This document shows positions 8,370-17,660 of a DNA stretch of 36,023 nucleotides, piece after piece. Every line of letters starts with the position of its first letter. Position 1 is the first letter of the stretch. Location of the stretch: NCBI GenBank assembly GCA_016930535.1, contig JAFGGN010000013.1, positions 1-36,023 on the forward strand, read 5' to 3'. Under the pieces are notes generated by a model, which was not told the DNA's origin, did no database searches, and saw nothing but the letters and a program-made list of their open reading frames with translations. Source of the stretch: a bacterium (GTDB taxonomy: Bacteria > Zhuqueibacterota > QNDG01 > JAFGCO01). The position numbers and the translations under genes were made by a program.

Positions 8370-9997
8370 GACGATATGCCAGGGAACTTGATAATAAAAC
8401 GCGATCCCCTGATCCGTTCGATACGCAGGACCCCATCGAGCTGCTCGGTCAGGATATGCACGAGATGCAGGCCGAGGGATTCTGTTTTAGATACATTGAC
8501 AGGGATTCCGATGCCATTGTCAGACACAACAAACCGGTTATCGCCGGATTTCTCCTGTCGGAATGTGACGCGGATCCGTCCTTTCGCATTTCCCGGAAAT
8601 GCATATTTGAGGGCATTCGTGATCAGTTCATTCAAAATCAACCCGCAGGGGATGGCCATATTGATATCCAGAAAAACACCCTGGACATCGATATGAAGTT
8701 TCACCCTGTCCACGGCACCATGGACAAGCAGCAGGTTGCGGCTCATGGCCTCGAAATACAATTTGATATCGATCCGCTTCAGATCGTCGGAATGATACAG
8801 CCGCTCATGAACCATGGCCATGGCATGAATTCTGTCCCTGCTTTCCCGGAACGCTTTCAGAACGGCCGGATCCGCTCCCACCCTGCCGGCCTGCAGACTG
8901 AGAAGGCTGGTGATCACATTTAAATTGTTCTTGACCCGATGATGTATTTCCTGGAGAAGGACATTCTTTTCCTCCAGGTCCTGTTGCACCTGAATTTCGG
9001 CTGCTTTCCGTTTTGAGATATCCCGCAAAGTTCCCTGCAGCCCGGCTATCTTCCCGGTGCTGTCTCTTAAAAAAGTGAGCTTCAGTTCACCCCAGAATGT
9101 GGTCCCGTTTTTCCGTACATATTCGAATTCCATCAGCGGAACCTCTTCATTTATTTCACGACAGCGTTCCAGCCAGGTTTTAAAAAAATCTCTCGCCTCA
9201 GCCCAGGAAGCCGGCGTCATCAGGTTTTCCATCCGAAGCGGCATGATTTCCTCGACCGTGTAACCGAACATCTGGTTCACGCTGTGGCTCTGATAGAGAA
9301 ATTTGAGGTCCGTGTCCTGAACGAAAAGCACGTCCCGCATGTTCTCGGCAAGATGCCTGTAACGCTCCTCCCTTTCATGAAGCGTCACCGATTTTTTCCG
9401 GAGATCCATGAAAGACTGCCACAGGCGCGACTGAATTCGGTGCACCGTTGTCAGAAGAATTATGACAAAAACAGCATAACCGGCCATCTGTGTGATCCAT
9501 GTCTCGGGGCTGAGAAGATACGACTCGACATCCGGCATGGTGCGCAGTCTGCCCGTGGTCACCAGAACACCAATGCAACCGACAATGATGATGCTTGCCA
9601 GCAGGCTCCATAAACCAATCCTGAATCCGAAAAAAACACCGGTGAGCACGCAGCATGTTGTGAGAATCACAAAACTGACCGTGGCCAGTCCCAGATTGAT
9701 GAAATTGACAACTGCATTGAGGCCGGCCACGATGAAAATCATCGCGGTTATCCGGGAAAAAGGTACCCTTTTTCTGAAAAGAAGCAGTAAAATGAGTACG
9801 AGAAAGAAAACGATATCCACGATGATATTCGGGTGCCATCCCTGCGTGCTTGCCCTGAAAACGGAACCGATTGTGGACAGGGTGCCCAGCGTCATGGCAA
9901 TCACGGCCACTTTATCCAGCAGGCCGCTCAGTATCTGATAATTCTCTTCACGAAGGGATGAAAATTCGTCTGAAGGATGCTTGATGTTCCAGGCCAT
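8366..9997 (-). CDS. Membrane-bound PAS sensor histidine kinase, HisKA_2 type
   Basis: A 543-residue sensor kinase. Residues about 30-200 hold roughly six membrane helices. A PAS/PAC pair follows (about 220-345; YRHLAENMRDVLFVQDTDLKFLY through GLQGTLRDISKRKAAE). The phospho-acceptor region contains EIHHRVKNNLNVITSLLSLQ, the HisKA_2 signature of non-classical kinases. The ATPase domain shows the N box LILNELITNALKYAFPG, G1 VSDNGIGIP and G2 ESLGLHLVHIL. HisKA_2 kinases often signal to unusual or unlinked regulators; no response regulator is adjacent, so the partner and signal are unknown. ATG 9997 is preferred because AAGGA sits 7 nt upstream. An upstream extension would run back into the gcvT terminator. 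It has no clear promoter of its own and may depend on read-through from gcvT. Confidence 0.88.
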   Translation of the reverse strand: MAWNIKHPSDEFSSLREENYQILSGLLDKVAVIAMTLGTLSTIGSVFRASTQGWHPNIIVDIVFFLVLILLLLFRKRVPFSRITAMIFIVAGLNAVVNFINLGLATVSFVILTTCCVLTGVFFGFRIGLWSLLASIIIVGCIGVLVTTGRLRTMPDVESYLLSPETWITQMAGYAVFVIILLTTVHRIQSRLWQSFMDLRKKSVTLHEREERYRHLAENMRDVLFVQDTDLKFLYQSHSVNQMFGYTVEEIMPLRMENLMTPASWAEARDFFKTWLERCREINEEVPLMEFEYVRKNGTTFWGELKLTFLRDSTGKIAGLQGTLRDISKRKAAEIQVQQDLEEKNVLLQEIHHRVKNNLNVITSLLSLQAGRVGADPAVLKAFRESRDRIHAMAMVHERLYHSDDLKRIDIKLYFEAMSRNLLLVHGAVDRVKLHIDVQGVFLDINMAIPCGLILNELITNALKYAFPGNAKGRIRVTFRQEKSGDNRFVVSDNGIGIPVNVSKTESLGLHLVHILTEQLDGVLRIERIRGSRFIIKFPGISS

Positions 9998-10060
9998 AAT
10001 GCTGTCCTTGTCCGTATCGCGTTGTATGCAAATCCGGCTGTGTCTGCAGATGTGCCCGAT

Positions 10061-10083
10061 AAAAAAAGGCACTCGCGTGCCTT
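10061..10083 (-). terminator. Intrinsic terminator of gcvT
   Basis: On the minus strand AAGGCAC-GCGA-GTGCCTT (7-bp perfect stem, 4-nt loop) is followed directly by further Ts, a run of seven in all. It lies about 34 nt past the gcvT stop codon and before the kinase gene start. Confidence 0.85.
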
Positions 10084-10116
10084 CTGTTCTATGCAAGAAA
10101 GGTCATGTCCGGACAC

Positions 10117-11244
10117 TTATAGAAAATCCGCCATTTTCTTACGTGCGGTCAAAGGGACAAAGGGTGCAGTGCAGATCTCACCCTCCACTTCCAGTTCCCT
10201 CTCCGGCTGTTTGCAGAGAATCGATGTGCCCTCGGAAACTGGACGGGTGGTTTCCAGGAATCCGATCGGCGCGTTTTCCAGTGTGGGCGACAGCACACCG
10301 CTCAAAACCTGACCGGCCTCCTCACCGTCCAGTATGACTTTCCATCCGGGCATGGCTTTCCTCCGGCCGCTCAGCCGGAAGGCCGACACAAACCGGCTGA
10401 GGCCCGTTTGCTTTGCCGAAAGCAGGGCTTCTTTTCCGATAAAGGCTTTTTCCCAGTCGAAAACAAATTCCCAGGGATGACCAAGGGCCGGGCAATCCGG
10501 CCTTAATTCATGACCATGCAGAGGAAGCCCCGCTTCGATGCGCAGCGTGTCCCTGGCGCCCAGGCCGCATGGCAGCAGGCCAAAATCGCCGCCTTCCTGG
10601 ATCAGCAGGTTCCACAGGTCTACACCGTTTCCAGAATCCGTATACAGCTCGAATCCGATCTCGCCCGTGTATCCGGTTCTGGAAACCATCACGGGAATCC
10701 CGTCGATACGCATATAATCCAGGGTTCTGAAAAATTTTAAAGAGGACAGGGTATCCGGGGCGATCCACCGGTTCATGAGTTTGGGCGCATTCGGTCCCTG
10801 AAGATCGATTTTCACGGTCTGGTTGCTGATGTTTTCGAGAACCACATTGCCCGGCGCATGCCGTTTTAACCAGTTCCAGTCTTCATGAAGATTGGCCGCA
10901 TTGACAACGAGCATCCAGCGTTCTTCACTGAAACGGTACAAAATACAATCGTCAATCACGCCCCCGGCTTCATTCAGCATGAAATTATAAAGCGCCTGGC
11001 CGTCCTGTATCCTGTCTACATGATTGGTGAGTATCCGTGAAAGAAAGGGCCTGGCGCCCGGTCCGGTGATTTCGAACTCGCCCATATGGCAAATATCAAA
11101 AAGACCGCAGGCCTGACGGGTGGCATGATGCTCACGGCTCTGTCCTGTCTCATACCACAGGGGAAGCAGCCATCCGGCGAATTCGGTCATTTTGGCGCCG
11201 GACTTTACATGCATCTGATACAGGGGCGTTTTATGCGCATGCAT
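10117..11244 (-). CDS. gcvT: Glycine cleavage system aminomethyltransferase (T protein)
   Basis: A 375-residue protein of normal GcvT length. The T protein moves the methylene group from aminomethyl-lipoyl GcvH to tetrahydrofolate and releases ammonia. Recognisable segments are LYQMHVKSGAKMTEFAGWLLPLWY, ACGLFDICHMGEFEITGP, NEAGGVIDDCILYRF and the folate-side RTGYTGEIGFELY. The C-terminal beta-barrel has SGVLSPTLENAPIGF. The conserved Asp of the folate site is in GGVIDD. No gcvH or gcvP is present, so it is transcribed as a single gene with a candidate promoter at 11303-11275 and a strong terminator after it. A LipM-type enzyme that modifies GcvH lies 2.4 kb upstream in the same direction, a possible functional link. 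The start ATG has only a weak ribosome site (CGGAT). Confidence 0.94.
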   Translation of the reverse strand: MHAHKTPLYQMHVKSGAKMTEFAGWLLPLWYETGQSREHHATRQACGLFDICHMGEFEITGPGARPFLSRILTNHVDRIQDGQALYNFMLNEAGGVIDDCILYRFSEERWMLVVNAANLHEDWNWLKRHAPGNVVLENISNQTVKIDLQGPNAPKLMNRWIAPDTLSSLKFFRTLDYMRIDGIPVMVSRTGYTGEIGFELYTDSGNGVDLWNLLIQEGGDFGLLPCGLGARDTLRIEAGLPLHGHELRPDCPALGHPWEFVFDWEKAFIGKEALLSAKQTGLSRFVSAFRLSGRRKAMPGWKVILDGEEAGQVLSGVLSPTLENAPIGFLETTRPVSEGTSILCKQPERELEVEGEICTAPFVPLTARKKMADFL

Positions 11245-11274
11245 ATCAAAATCCGAATTAAGGATATAATATAA

Positions 11275-11303
11275 AAAGTACTTAAAAAAGCTATTTTTGT
11301 CAA
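11275..11303 (-). promoter_or_regulatory. Candidate gcvT promoter
   Basis: In the AT-rich gap between rseP and gcvT, the minus strand has a perfect TTGACA (11303-11298). The box 17 nt later is TACTTT (3 of 6 matches). A better TATATT exists but at an unsuitable spacing of 24 nt. Likely promoter position, exact -10 uncertain. Confidence 0.4.
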
Positions 11304-11304
11304 C

Positions 11305-12381
11305 CTAATTGTGTACGATTCCGATAATATCGTTGTAAAGAACAAAGATCATCAATCCGAAAATCAGGATCATGCCCATCTGCTGAATAACGAGTTTGGT
11401 CTTGATCGGAATGGTCCTTCTTATCAGCGCCTCCAGGTGAATATAGACCAGGTGGCCGCCATCCAGTACGGGAATGGGCAGCAGATTCAGAAGCCCGAGA
11501 TTGATACCGATCAGGGCCAGAAAACCCAGGAGGGTCGCGAACCCGTACCGCGCCGTTTCCCCTGCCATTTCTGCAATTTTCACTGGCCCGGCCAGCGAGC
11601 GGATCGACTCCTTGCCTGACAACAGGCGTTTCCAGGAAACAAAAAAGAGCCGGACCTGGAACACGAATTCATCCCAGCCGAAGCGGAGTGATTCAAAAAA
11701 ACCGGTTTTACGCATCACATTGCTGAGTTGAAGCCCGATCAAACCGATGGGCTGCTCATCATCCGACAGTCCGGACCGGTGTGCCCTGGGCACAATGGTC
11801 CGGGTATACAGGGTGTCGCCGCGATTCCAGGTAAACTCAAGCGGTTTTCCGGCTGAAGGATATACCACGTTCGTGATCTGATCCCAGGTATGAACGCTGT
11901 CTCCGTTGACAGTCAGAATGCGGTCTCCTGATTTTAATCCCGCCGAATCGGCAGGTGTGCCTTCGAGCACGGTCACGTGATCATACCAGGGTTCTGGAAC
12001 TTCTGCAACGCCGTTAAAAAACGCCACGCCCCAAAAAATCATGAATGCCATCAGCAGGTTCATGAACGAACCCGCACTGATCACAATGACTTTTTGAATC
12101 CACGAACGGGAGCGGAATTCCCAGGGCTGCGGCGGCCCTTCGACAAAATCCACGTCCATGCTTTCGTCCACCATACCTGCGATCTTGACGTAACCGCCGA
12201 TGGGGATGGCCGAAATGCAGTAATCGGTTTCACCGATTTTCCGTCCGAAGAGCCGGGGCGGGAATCCCAGAGAGAACCGGTCCACACGGATTTTGAACAA
12301 TTTTGCCGCGCCGTAATGCCCGAGCTCATGAATAAAAACCAGAATACCCAAAACAAAAACCGTTGCAAGAAAAGTAATCAT
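11305..12381 (-). CDS. rseP: Site-2 intramembrane zinc metalloprotease RseP
   Basis: A 358-residue polytopic protease of the S2P family that cleaves anti-sigma factors and remnant signal peptides in the inner membrane. The zinc motif HELGH is at residues 18-22 in the first helix. One PDZ domain lies at about 125-195 (DSAGLKSGDRILTVNG). The third zinc ligand is in NLLPIPVLDGGHL near residue 300. E. coli RseP has about 450 residues and two PDZ domains; this shorter one-PDZ form is common outside Proteobacteria. GAGGA sits 7 nt before the ATG. It follows dxr by 64 bp, the usual dxr-rseP pairing. No anti-sigma substrate gene is visible nearby. Confidence 0.94.
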   Translation of the reverse strand: MITFLATVFVLGILVFIHELGHYGAAKLFKIRVDRFSLGFPPRLFGRKIGETDYCISAIPIGGYVKIAGMVDESMDVDFVEGPPQPWEFRSRSWIQKVIVISAGSFMNLLMAFMIFWGVAFFNGVAEVPEPWYDHVTVLEGTPADSAGLKSGDRILTVNGDSVHTWDQITNVVYPSAGKPLEFTWNRGDTLYTRTIVPRAHRSGLSDDEQPIGLIGLQLSNVMRKTGFFESLRFGWDEFVFQVRLFFVSWKRLLSGKESIRSLAGPVKIAEMAGETARYGFATLLGFLALIGINLGLLNLLPIPVLDGGHLVYIHLEALIRRTIPIKTKLVIQQMGMILIFGLMIFVLYNDIIGIVHN

Positions 12382-12445
12382 TTGAAATCCTCGTGTTTAG
12401 ACACTGCACATCGATATTCGGCCGGATACGGACAATCCGGCTGAA

Positions 12446-13606
12446 TTATTTCATTGAACGTATCAGCCGGCCGATAGTTTCACGCGCCCACCTGTCCGCC
12501 TCCAGAATCTGTTCAAGGCCGGGCCGGGCGATGACCTGATGCTGCTGAAGGGTTTCCTCGATAAGGGCAACAATTTCAATAAAATGAATGCGGTCTTCCA
12601 GAAACGCCTGAACAGCCGCTTCATCGGCTCCGTTCAGCACGGCCGGAGCGGTTCCGCCTGTTTCGAGCACCTGGTATGCCAGCCGGAGGGCGGGAAAACG
12701 CTCAAAATCAGGCGGCATCAAATCGAGCCGGTGCAATATTGAAAGATCGAGACTGCCGAACGGAATTTCGAACCGCTCGGGATATGAGAGCGCATAGGCG
12801 ATAGGGACCCGCATATCGGGCACGCTGAGCTGCGCCTTGAGCGATCCGTCCATGAACTCGACCATGGAATGAAGAATGGACTGCGGATGAACAACGACCT
12901 CGATCTGACCGGGCCGCACACCGAAAAGCCAGCGGGCTTCGATAATTTCAAGGGCCTTGTTGATCATGGTGGCCGAATCCACCGTGATTTTCGGTCCCAT
13001 ATTCCAGTTGGGATGCGCCAGAGCCTGCTCCCTGCTGACATGCTTCAACTCGTCGGCGGAAAAATTTCTGAACGGACCGCCGGATGCGGTAAGGACAATA
13101 CGACGAATGGATTCCCCGGATTCTCCCCGAAGACATTGCCAGACTGCGCTGTGCTCGCTGTCCACGGGAATCATGTCCACATGGTGTTTTTCGAGAAGTT
13201 CATTGATCAGACCGCCGGCCATCACGAGAACTTCCTTGTTGGCCAGGGCGATATGCACACCCGCCCGGATGGCATTGACGGTGCACAAAAGGCCGGCACT
13301 ACCGACCAGACCATTGACAACCATGTCTTCCTCGGCAGCGGATGCGGCACGCATCAGCGCTTCGGATCCGGTTTCATACCGGATGCCCGCCTCTTTAAAC
13401 CGCATTTGCCAGTCCGTATCCGGGGCCCCCGTCAGAATGACGCGTTCCGGTTTCCATTTGAGCGCCTGTTCGAAAATGAGGTCCGCGCTGCTGCGGGCCG
13501 TGAGCGTAACCAGCTCAAAACGGTCCGGATGGCACCCGATTACCTCCAGTGCCTGCGTCCCGATCGAACCCGTGGAACCCCATATGGACACCCTTTTTTT
13601 TCTCAT
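12446..13606 (-). CDS. dxr: 1-deoxy-D-xylulose 5-phosphate reductoisomerase
   Basis: A 386-residue NADPH-dependent enzyme forming 2-C-methyl-D-erythritol 4-phosphate, the committed step of the non-mevalonate isoprenoid pathway. The Rossmann motif GSTGSIGTQAL is at about residues 10-20. Other landmarks are ANKEVLVMAG, the metal-binding VDSEHSA with substrate-loop LTASGGPFR, and NWNMGPKITVDSATMINKALEIIEA. The length is normal and all motifs are intact. Its ATG overlaps the stop of the LipM-like gene by 4 nt, so translation is probably coupled. Together with uppS 11 kb upstream in the same gene run it links isoprenoid supply to undecaprenyl carrier synthesis. Confidence 0.96.
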   Translation of the reverse strand: MRKKRVSIWGSTGSIGTQALEVIGCHPDRFELVTLTARSSADLIFEQALKWKPERVILTGAPDTDWQMRFKEAGIRYETGSEALMRAASAAEEDMVVNGLVGSAGLLCTVNAIRAGVHIALANKEVLVMAGGLINELLEKHHVDMIPVDSEHSAVWQCLRGESGESIRRIVLTASGGPFRNFSADELKHVSREQALAHPNWNMGPKITVDSATMINKALEIIEARWLFGVRPGQIEVVVHPQSILHSMVEFMDGSLKAQLSVPDMRVPIAYALSYPERFEIPFGSLDLSILHRLDLMPPDFERFPALRLAYQVLETGGTAPAVLNGADEAAVQAFLEDRIHFIEIVALIEETLQQHQVIARPGLEQILEADRWARETIGRLIRSMK

Positions 13607-14439
13607 GCATCACTCCGGTAAACAGAAAACCGTCTCTCCCTGTTCATAATATCCCGGTTTTCCCTGTCCGTAATCCTTCTCTCCCGAAAACCGATTCCGA
13701 AGGTCTGCTCCATGCCGGCTTTCAGGGCCCGGGCCAATTCTTCATGGGAAACATCCCTTTTTAAAACGGATCCGACTGTGACCGTATTCATTTCTGTCCA
13801 TAACCGCATTTCTTTCCGGTCCGTTTCCGACAATTGTTTCAGATACAGAAAAAGATTCAGATGTGAAGAGCCGGTTAAAATGGATCCGTGCTGCAGTACG
13901 CTGTTCCTAAGACGCCTTTGCGCGCTCCCCACCATTTTATGACCGTCCACAACGATTTCATGCAGTGCTGCAGCGGAAAAACAGCTGTCGGATATTTTTT
14001 TAGCATAATGGGATTTAAAATCGATGGTTCGCTTTTGAAACGAAACGGGAATGCCGAGCTGCCGCAATCCGGCGGCGAGTCCCAGACTCAGCTGACGGTA
14101 ACATTCCGCAACCGACGCGGCGAGCGGATGATCACGGGGCAGTACAATCGAATATGTAATCTCTTCTGCATGAAAAACGGCCCTGCCCCCTGTCTGCCGC
14201 CGAACCACATCGATCCGGTCCTGCCCGCACCGGTTCAAATCCACACAATCTTCAGCCTGATGATAACCGAGAGATATACACCAGGGATGCCATCGGTATA
14301 CGCGCATCACCGGCTGACCGTCCGGCACGACGATTTCCGAAAGCCATTCATCGGCAGCCATGTGCCAGGCCCCGCCGGCAGGTCCGGAATTCATCCACCA
14401 CCAGTATTTATCGGATAATGCCCCGTTCACTTTTTTCAA
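13603..14439 (-). CDS. Lipoate/octanoate-protein ligase family, LipM-like octanoyltransferase
   Basis: A 278-residue member of the BPL/LplA/LipB fold. The N-terminal region WWWMNSGPAGGAWHMAADEWL, the strand YRWHPWCISLGYHQ and the binding loop RRQTGGRAVFH are standard for the family. SCFSAAALHEIVVDGHKMVGSAQRR places a cysteine where LipM has its catalytic Cys and the conserved Lys shortly after, and there is no C-terminal LplA accessory domain. I therefore favour octanoyl-ACP:GcvH transfer over ATP-dependent lipoate ligation. The start is uncertain. A TTG at 14439 or GTG at 14430 keeps the conserved Trp-rich beginning, whereas the first ATG (14394) would cut it. It overlaps lpxA by 32 nt from the TTG and dxr by 4 nt, an unusual insertion within the lipid A and isoprenoid block. 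lipA is not in view. Confidence 0.82.
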   Translation of the reverse strand: MKKVNGALSDKYWWWMNSGPAGGAWHMAADEWLSEIVVPDGQPVMRVYRWHPWCISLGYHQAEDCVDLNRCGQDRIDVVRRQTGGRAVFHAEEITYSIVLPRDHPLAASVAECYRQLSLGLAAGLRQLGIPVSFQKRTIDFKSHYAKKISDSCFSAAALHEIVVDGHKMVGSAQRRLRNSVLQHGSILTGSSHLNLFLYLKQLSETDRKEMRLWTEMNTVTVGSVLKRDVSHEELARALKAGMEQTFGIGFRERRITDRENRDIMNRERRFSVYRSDA

Positions 14440-15181
14440 TGAAATTCAGTACGCTTTCGACTTCCGGAATCAGGGGCAATTCGGAGCGAATGGCTTCGAT
14501 GGCCTGGGACCGGTTGAGTTTCGCCTGGTAAATCAGGCGGTAACAACTGTGAAGCGCGTTAATGGTTTCCCTGGGAAATCCCCGCCTGCGCAGACCCACC
14601 ACATTCAGCCCCTTGTATCCCAGAGGCTCTCCTGCGGCCAGAATATAGGGGGGGACATCCTGGGGTATTCGGTATCCCCCGCCGATAAATGCATGTTTTC
14701 CTATGGTCACGAACTGATGAATGGGTACGAGACCGCCGATGATGACATAATCTTCCACAGTCACATGGCCTGCCATCTGAACACTGTTCGCCAGAATGAC
14801 ATTGTCTCCGATGAAGCAGTCGTGCGCAAGATGTGTATAGGCCATGATAAAACAATTCTTGCCCAGCTTGGTTTTTCCCCGGTCCTTGGTACCGCGGTTC
14901 AAATCACAGAATTCACGGATCACGGTATTGTCGCCGATCTCGAGCGTGGTTTTCTCTCCGGTAAATTTCAGGTCCTGCGGCACGGTCGAGATCACGGCCG
15001 CATGATGAACCTCGCAGTTGGTCCCGATCCGGGCTCCGCCGGCGATCAGGACATGAGAATGGATTTTACTGCCCGGACCGATCTGAACATCGGCCTCGAT
15101 AATGCTGAACGGGCCGACTTCAACATCATCGGCAAGTTCAGACTTCGGATCGACAATCGCCGTTTCATGTATTTTTGGCAA
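14408..15181 (-). CDS. lpxA: UDP-N-acetylglucosamine acyltransferase LpxA
   Basis: A 257-residue cytosolic trimeric acyltransferase performing the first step of lipid A synthesis: transfer of a 3-hydroxyacyl chain from ACP to O-3 of UDP-GlcNAc. The left-handed beta-helix hexapeptide repeats run from about residue 5 to 185. The catalytic His lies in YTHLAHDC, with NSVQMAGHVTVED after it. The C-terminal helical domain has NVVGLRRRGFPRETI, characteristic of LpxA. It follows lpxC-fabZ by 37 nt. The normally adjacent lpxB is absent, its place taken by the LipM-like gene. Confidence 0.95.
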   Translation of the reverse strand: MPKIHETAIVDPKSELADDVEVGPFSIIEADVQIGPGSKIHSHVLIAGGARIGTNCEVHHAAVISTVPQDLKFTGEKTTLEIGDNTVIREFCDLNRGTKDRGKTKLGKNCFIMAYTHLAHDCFIGDNVILANSVQMAGHVTVEDYVIIGGLVPIHQFVTIGKHAFIGGGYRIPQDVPPYILAAGEPLGYKGLNVVGLRRRGFPRETINALHSCYRLIYQAKLNRSQAIEAIRSELPLIPEVESVLNFIEKSERGIIR

Positions 15182-15218
15182 GGCAGCACCCCTTGGATTC
15201 TTAAAGTGAAGAACCGTT

Positions 15219-16619
15219 TCAGCGATCCATGACGATCGCCATCATTTCCGCTTCACAAACCATATCATTGTCCACATAGGTCCGCCCGACCATCTTGCAT
15301 GAATTTTTCCTCAGTCTCAGCAAATCGACCACGATTTGCAGCTGATCGCCGGGAAGGACGGGTTTCCTGAATTTCACACCGTCTATACCCATGAAATAAG
15401 CTACTTTTTCTTCCGGATTTTCAACCGATTCCAGAAGGAGGATGGAGCCGACCTGGGCCATGGCCTCGACGATCAGTACACCGGGCATAATCGGGTGCCC
15501 CGGAAAATGTCCCACAAAAAAATGTTCGTTCATGGTGACGTTTTTAATGCCGACGACGCGCTCATTGGGAACCAGATCGATAATTTTATCGACCAGAAGA
15601 AACGGATACCGGTGAGGCAGAATTCTTTCGATGGCCGTGATATCCAGCAGGGCTCCCTGATGGGCCTTGGTCTTCTGAAATTTCCCCTTCAGCTGCTTCT
15701 TCTTATAGACCTTCCGGATTTCTTTCACGAGAGCGACATGGGCCGCATGCCCGGACCGTGCCGCCATCACATGTGCCTTCAGGGGAACGCCGAGCAGGGC
15801 CAGATCCCCGATCAGATCGAGTGTTTTGTGCCTGACGGGTTCATTGTAGAACCTCAGTTCCTTGCCGCCCAGAATGCCGTTGGTGCCCAGCACCACCCGG
15901 TCATGATCCAGATGAAAACGGCCGGCAAGCGTTTTCAACTCATCCTGGGACAGATCCCGGTCCACGATCACGACCGCATTGTCTAGATCTCCGCCCTGAA
16001 TCAGCCCGTTGTCATGGAGCAGCTCCACCTCATGAAGGAAGCAAAACGTTCTTGCGGGAGCAAATTCTTTCACAAATTCATCGGTCAGCGAATACATGGA
16101 AGTATACTGTGTGCCCAGTGAAGGATTCTGATAATCCACCATGAAGGTAATCCGGAGCTCATCCGAAGGGAACACGACCATGTCGATGCCCTTTTCCTTG
16201 TCGGAAAAGGTGATGGTTTCCTCGATTTCCAGAAAATCCCGGGGTGAATCCTGCTCCTGGAAGCCGGCTTTCTGCAGAATCTCGACAAAGGGCATGGCGC
16301 TTCCATCACCGACCGGCGGCTCGTTGCCGTTCACCTCAACAATGCAATTGTCGATTTCCATGCCGTACAGAGCGGCCAGAACATGTTCCACCTGCCGGAT
16401 ATGAATATTTCCGATTCCCAGGGTCGTATCCCGGCTGTTGTCCACCACATGTTCGATGTCCGCCGGTATTTCCGGGCAATCCTCAATATCGATCCGCTTG
16501 AAGCGAATGCCCGTATTGGGAGGCGCCGGCTGAAATGTAACCGTGGTTTTACTGCCGGTATGCAACCCTTTCCCTGATATCGATACTGCTTTTAAAATAG
16601 TACGTTGATTCTCTAACAT
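15219..16619 (-). CDS. lpxC-fabZ: Bifunctional LpxC deacetylase / FabZ dehydratase fusion
   Basis: A 466-residue fusion. The N-terminal LpxC domain (about 1-300) is the zinc deacetylase of UDP-3-O-acyl-GlcNAc. It has SGKGLHTGS at 15-23, His79 in VEHVLAAL and the second zinc site [15 protein letters not shown], then GHAAHVALV. The C-terminal FabZ domain (about 315-466) is the 3-hydroxyacyl-ACP dehydratase. It contains [14 protein letters not shown] with the catalytic His and [20 protein letters not shown] with the catalytic Glu. Both active sites look intact. The fusion joins enzymes that compete for or process hydroxyacyl-ACP and is a known trait of Bacteroidetes and related phyla, so it helps place the organism. 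The ATG overlaps the lpxD stop by 7 nt. Confidence 0.96.
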   Translation of the reverse strand: MLENQRTILKAVSISGKGLHTGSKTTVTFQPAPPNTGIRFKRIDIEDCPEIPADIEHVVDNSRDTTLGIGNIHIRQVEHVLAALYGMEIDNCIVEVNGNEPPVGDGSAMPFVEILQKAGFQEQDSPRDFLEIEETITFSDKEKGIDMVVFPSDELRITFMVDYQNPSLGTQYTSMYSLTDEFVKEFAPARTFCFLHEVELLHDNGLIQGGDLDNAVVIVDRDLSQDELKTLAGRFHLDHDRVVLGTNGILGGKELRFYNEPVRHKTLDLIGDLALLGVPLKAHVMAARSGHAAHVALVKEIRKVYKKKQLKGKFQKTKAHQGALLDITAIERILPHRYPFLLVDKIIDLVPNERVVGIKNVTMNEHFFVGHFPGHPIMPGVLIVEAMAQVGSILLLESVENPEEKVAYFMGIDGVKFRKPVLPGDQLQIVVDLLRLRKNSCKMVGRTYVDNDMVCEAEMMAIVMDR

Positions 16620-17653
16620 GATTTCCTCAGTTTCTCCTCCAGTTCCCGAACTTTTTCCTGTAAAGCCTTGAATTCCTTCAAGAGCTGCGGCAGCTGACGC
16701 ACAGCTGCTTCCATCCGCAGTTCTTCGCGATGCGGTTTGGCCGGATATCCGGACACCATGGTTCCTTCGGGCACGTCTTTCGACACGCCCGCCTGTGCGC
16801 CGACCGCGGCCCGGTCGCCGATTTTGATATGTCCGGCGAAACCGGCCTGACCGCCGATGCGTACATAATCGCCGATATGCGTACTGCCCGAAACACCGGC
16901 CTGACCGGATATCACCGTATGTCTGCCTACCGTACAGTTATGCCCGATCTGTACCAGATTGTCGATTTTGGCGCCCTGAAGAATGCGCGTCTCACCCAGC
17001 AGGGACCGGTCGATGGCGGTATTGGCGCCGATTTCGACATCGTCTTCAATGACCACTGTACCCACCTGCGGAATTTTCACATACTTTCCGCCTTCCATGG
17101 TGAAACCGAAGCCGTCGCTTCCCACAACGACGCCATTGTGCAGAACGACACGATCACCCAGCCGGACGCCTTCCCGCAGGCTGACATTCGGATAAAGCAG
17201 ACATGCTTTGCCGATCCGGACATCATGGCCGGCAACGACCCCGGCCATGAGCACCGAGCCGTCACCCACCTGACAATTTTCACCCAGACTCACAAGCGCA
17301 CCGATCGACACGTCTTTGCCCAGTGTCACGGAATCCGGGACAACCGCGGTCGGATGCACGCCGGGTTCCGGGGGTTTCGCCGGATAGAATGCCGATACGA
17401 CTTTCATAAATGCAAAATAGGGATTTTCCGCCACGATCACGGGCAGATCCGAATCCAGCTTCAGATTTGCCGGCACGATCAGGGCGGAAACCGGCGACTT
17501 TTGAAGGTGGCGGACATATTTGGCATTGGCCAGGAAGGAAAGATCGCCCTCCCCGGCATCCTCGATACGGGCGACGCCACGGATCATGACGGATCCGTCG
17601 CCGACCAGCCTGCCGCCAGCGATTTCAGCAATTTTAGAAAGGGGAAGATTCAT
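16613..17653 (-). CDS. lpxD: UDP-3-O-acylglucosamine N-acyltransferase LpxD
   Basis: A 346-residue enzyme adding the second hydroxyacyl chain, N-linked, in lipid A assembly. The N-terminal uridine-binding domain runs to about residue 100 (IRGVARIEDAGEGDLSFLANAKY). The hexapeptide beta-helix spans about 105-310, with the catalytic His in NLVQIGHNCTVGRHT and a conserved GSDGFGF turn. A charged C-terminal helix ([20 protein letters not shown]) completes it. It sits 7 nt behind skp and overlaps lpxC-fabZ, an arrangement expected for one transcript with shared translation. Confidence 0.95.
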   Translation of the reverse strand: MNLPLSKIAEIAGGRLVGDGSVMIRGVARIEDAGEGDLSFLANAKYVRHLQKSPVSALIVPANLKLDSDLPVIVAENPYFAFMKVVSAFYPAKPPEPGVHPTAVVPDSVTLGKDVSIGALVSLGENCQVGDGSVLMAGVVAGHDVRIGKACLLYPNVSLREGVRLGDRVVLHNGVVVGSDGFGFTMEGGKYVKIPQVGTVVIEDDVEIGANTAIDRSLLGETRILQGAKIDNLVQIGHNCTVGRHTVISGQAGVSGSTHIGDYVRIGGQAGFAGHIKIGDRAAVGAQAGVSKDVPEGTMVSGYPAKPHREELRMEAAVRQLPQLLKEFKALQEKVRELEEKLRKSC

Positions 17654-17660
17654 ACGATTA

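Noticed and set aside
8263..8436. Longer ftsK start 58 codons upstream
   Set aside because: It would include the promoter and the end of the kinase gene in other frame; the ATG at 8262 has a good ribosome site.
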